Both the position numbers and the translations under genes were made by a program. Shown here piece by piece: positions 5,158 to 5,740 of a stretch of 5,740 bases of DNA. Position 1 is the first letter of the stretch. Each line of letters opens with the position of its first letter. The notes below the pieces were generated by a model. That model worked only from the letters and a program-made list of their open reading frames with translations. It did no database searches and was not told the origin of the DNA. The stretch lies in NCBI GenBank assembly GCA_020434375.1, contig JAGRAY010000119.1:1-5740 (forward strand). Reading direction: 5' to 3'. The stretch comes from Bdellovibrionales bacterium. Lineage in GTDB: Bacteria > Bdellovibrionota_G > JALEGL01 > JAGRAY01.

Positions 5158-5740
5158 TTAGTTTCCATTCACTGCGAGGCGAGGGCTGTCGTGAGCCGAA
5201 CCTGAATCGTTATCAGCCTTCTCGATGCGCATGCTATAAAAAGATCTGTATACGAATACCAGTGATATAGAGAAAAACACTGCAGCCAATATGGCGCTTG
5301 TTGTGCGAGACATCTCAATGGCTAATTCAACAGCCAGCAGTCCAAAAAGTGTTGTAAATTTAATAATAGGGTTCATAGCAACGGATGATGTATCTTTAAA
5401 TGGGTCCCCAACAGTGTCTCCAACAACCGTGGCGTGATGCAAGGGAGTTCCTTTTTCTTTGAGTTCAACTTCCACAAGTTTTTTTGCGTTGTCCCAAGCT
5501 CCACCAGCATTAGCCATAAAGATTGCCTGATAGAGTCCAAAAATCGCAATAGAAATCAAATAACCAACAAAGAAGTAGGGTTCAAGGCATGCAAAAGCCA
5601 AGGTAATAAAAAATACCGTGAGAAAAATATTTAGCATGCCTTTTTGTGCATATTGGGTACAAATCGCAACCACACTTTTACTATCTTCAACTGAAGCCTT
5701 AGTGGTTGTGCCGTCTAGTTTAATATTTGACTTAATAAAC
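5158..5740 (-). CDS. hppA: Membrane-bound ion-translocating pyrophosphatase, C-terminal part (5' end outside window)
   Basis: HppA hydrolyses pyrophosphate and pumps H+ (in some members Na+) across the membrane. The frame is open to the right edge of the window, so the GTG at 5673 is internal and 193 C-terminal residues are seen, out of roughly 700 in the family. Recognisable pieces are KASVEDSKSVVAICTQYAQK (start about 5707) and a membrane helix. After these comes the highly conserved AGGAWDNAKKLVE, then GDTVGDPFKDT (bases 5421-5389), whose Asp and Lys residues belong to the metal-pyrophosphate site in solved structures. MNPIIKFTTLFGLLAVELA and one more helix follow, then a polar tail ending in AVNGN. 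The commonly seen 'KDTSGP' is KDTSSV here. Residues that decide K+ dependence and ion type lie upstream, outside the window. It precedes livK on the same strand with about 150 nt between them and is probably a separate transcription unit. No clear terminator follows it. Confidence 0.92.
   Translation of the reverse strand, partial: FIKSNIKLDGTTTKASVEDSKSVVAICTQYAQKGMLNIFLTVFFITLAFACLEPYFFVGYLISIAIFGLYQAIFMANAGGAWDNAKKLVEVELKEKGTPLHHATVVGDTVGDPFKDTSSVAMNPIIKFTTLFGLLAVELAIEMSRTTSAILAAVFFSISLVFVYRSFYSMRIEKADNDSGSAHDSPRLAVNGN

Noticed and set aside
5434..5634. 66-residue open frame on the + strand
   Set aside because: It is antisense to the conserved hppA C-terminus and has low-complexity basic composition.

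Overview
The window is AT-rich, roughly 40% G+C by eye, and looks like chromosomal DNA of a Gram-negative bacterium. It carries the tail of an OmpA-like envelope protein, a lipoprotein substrate-binding protein and a membrane-bound pyrophosphatase. A Bdellovibrionota or other deltaproteobacteria-like host fits this mix, but nothing here proves the lineage.

Layout, left to right. Positions 2-253 (+ strand) hold the 3' end of a gene for an OmpA-like C-terminal domain. Positions 254-448 are an intergenic strip where the + strand gene converges with the - strand operon. It holds a long imperfect hairpin (304-375) with a small tandem repeat in its loop, then a perfect 15-bp stem-loop (408-444) that probably terminates the operon. 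Positions 449-5009 (- strand) form one compact operon, transcribed right to left as livK-livH-livM-livG-livF. Gene junctions are 1-2 nt gaps or 4-nt ATGA overlaps. Positions 5010-5157 hold the livK leader, a good sigma70-type promoter candidate (5056-5085) and an 11-bp inverted repeat (5063-5094) placed on it like an operator. Positions 5158-5740 (- strand) are the 3' end of hppA, whose 5' part lies outside the window.

The operon encodes a complete set of parts for a branched-chain amino acid (HAAT-family) ABC importer: lipid-anchored binding protein LivK, permeases LivH and LivM, and ATPases LivG and LivF. Exact substrate cannot be read from sequence.

The main surprise is in livF. The true gene starts at the ATG at 1168, in a 4-nt overlap with livG, and encodes a normal 239-residue LivF. 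Codon 32, six codons before the Walker A motif, is TAA. An ORF caller would instead report a 206-residue protein from the GTG at 1069, lacking the first beta-strands and A-loop. The rest of the gene is undamaged, so this is either a recent nonsense mutation (GAA to TAA is the simplest), or a sequencing error, or a gene rescued by restart or suppression. No previously undescribed multi-gene system is visible in this window.
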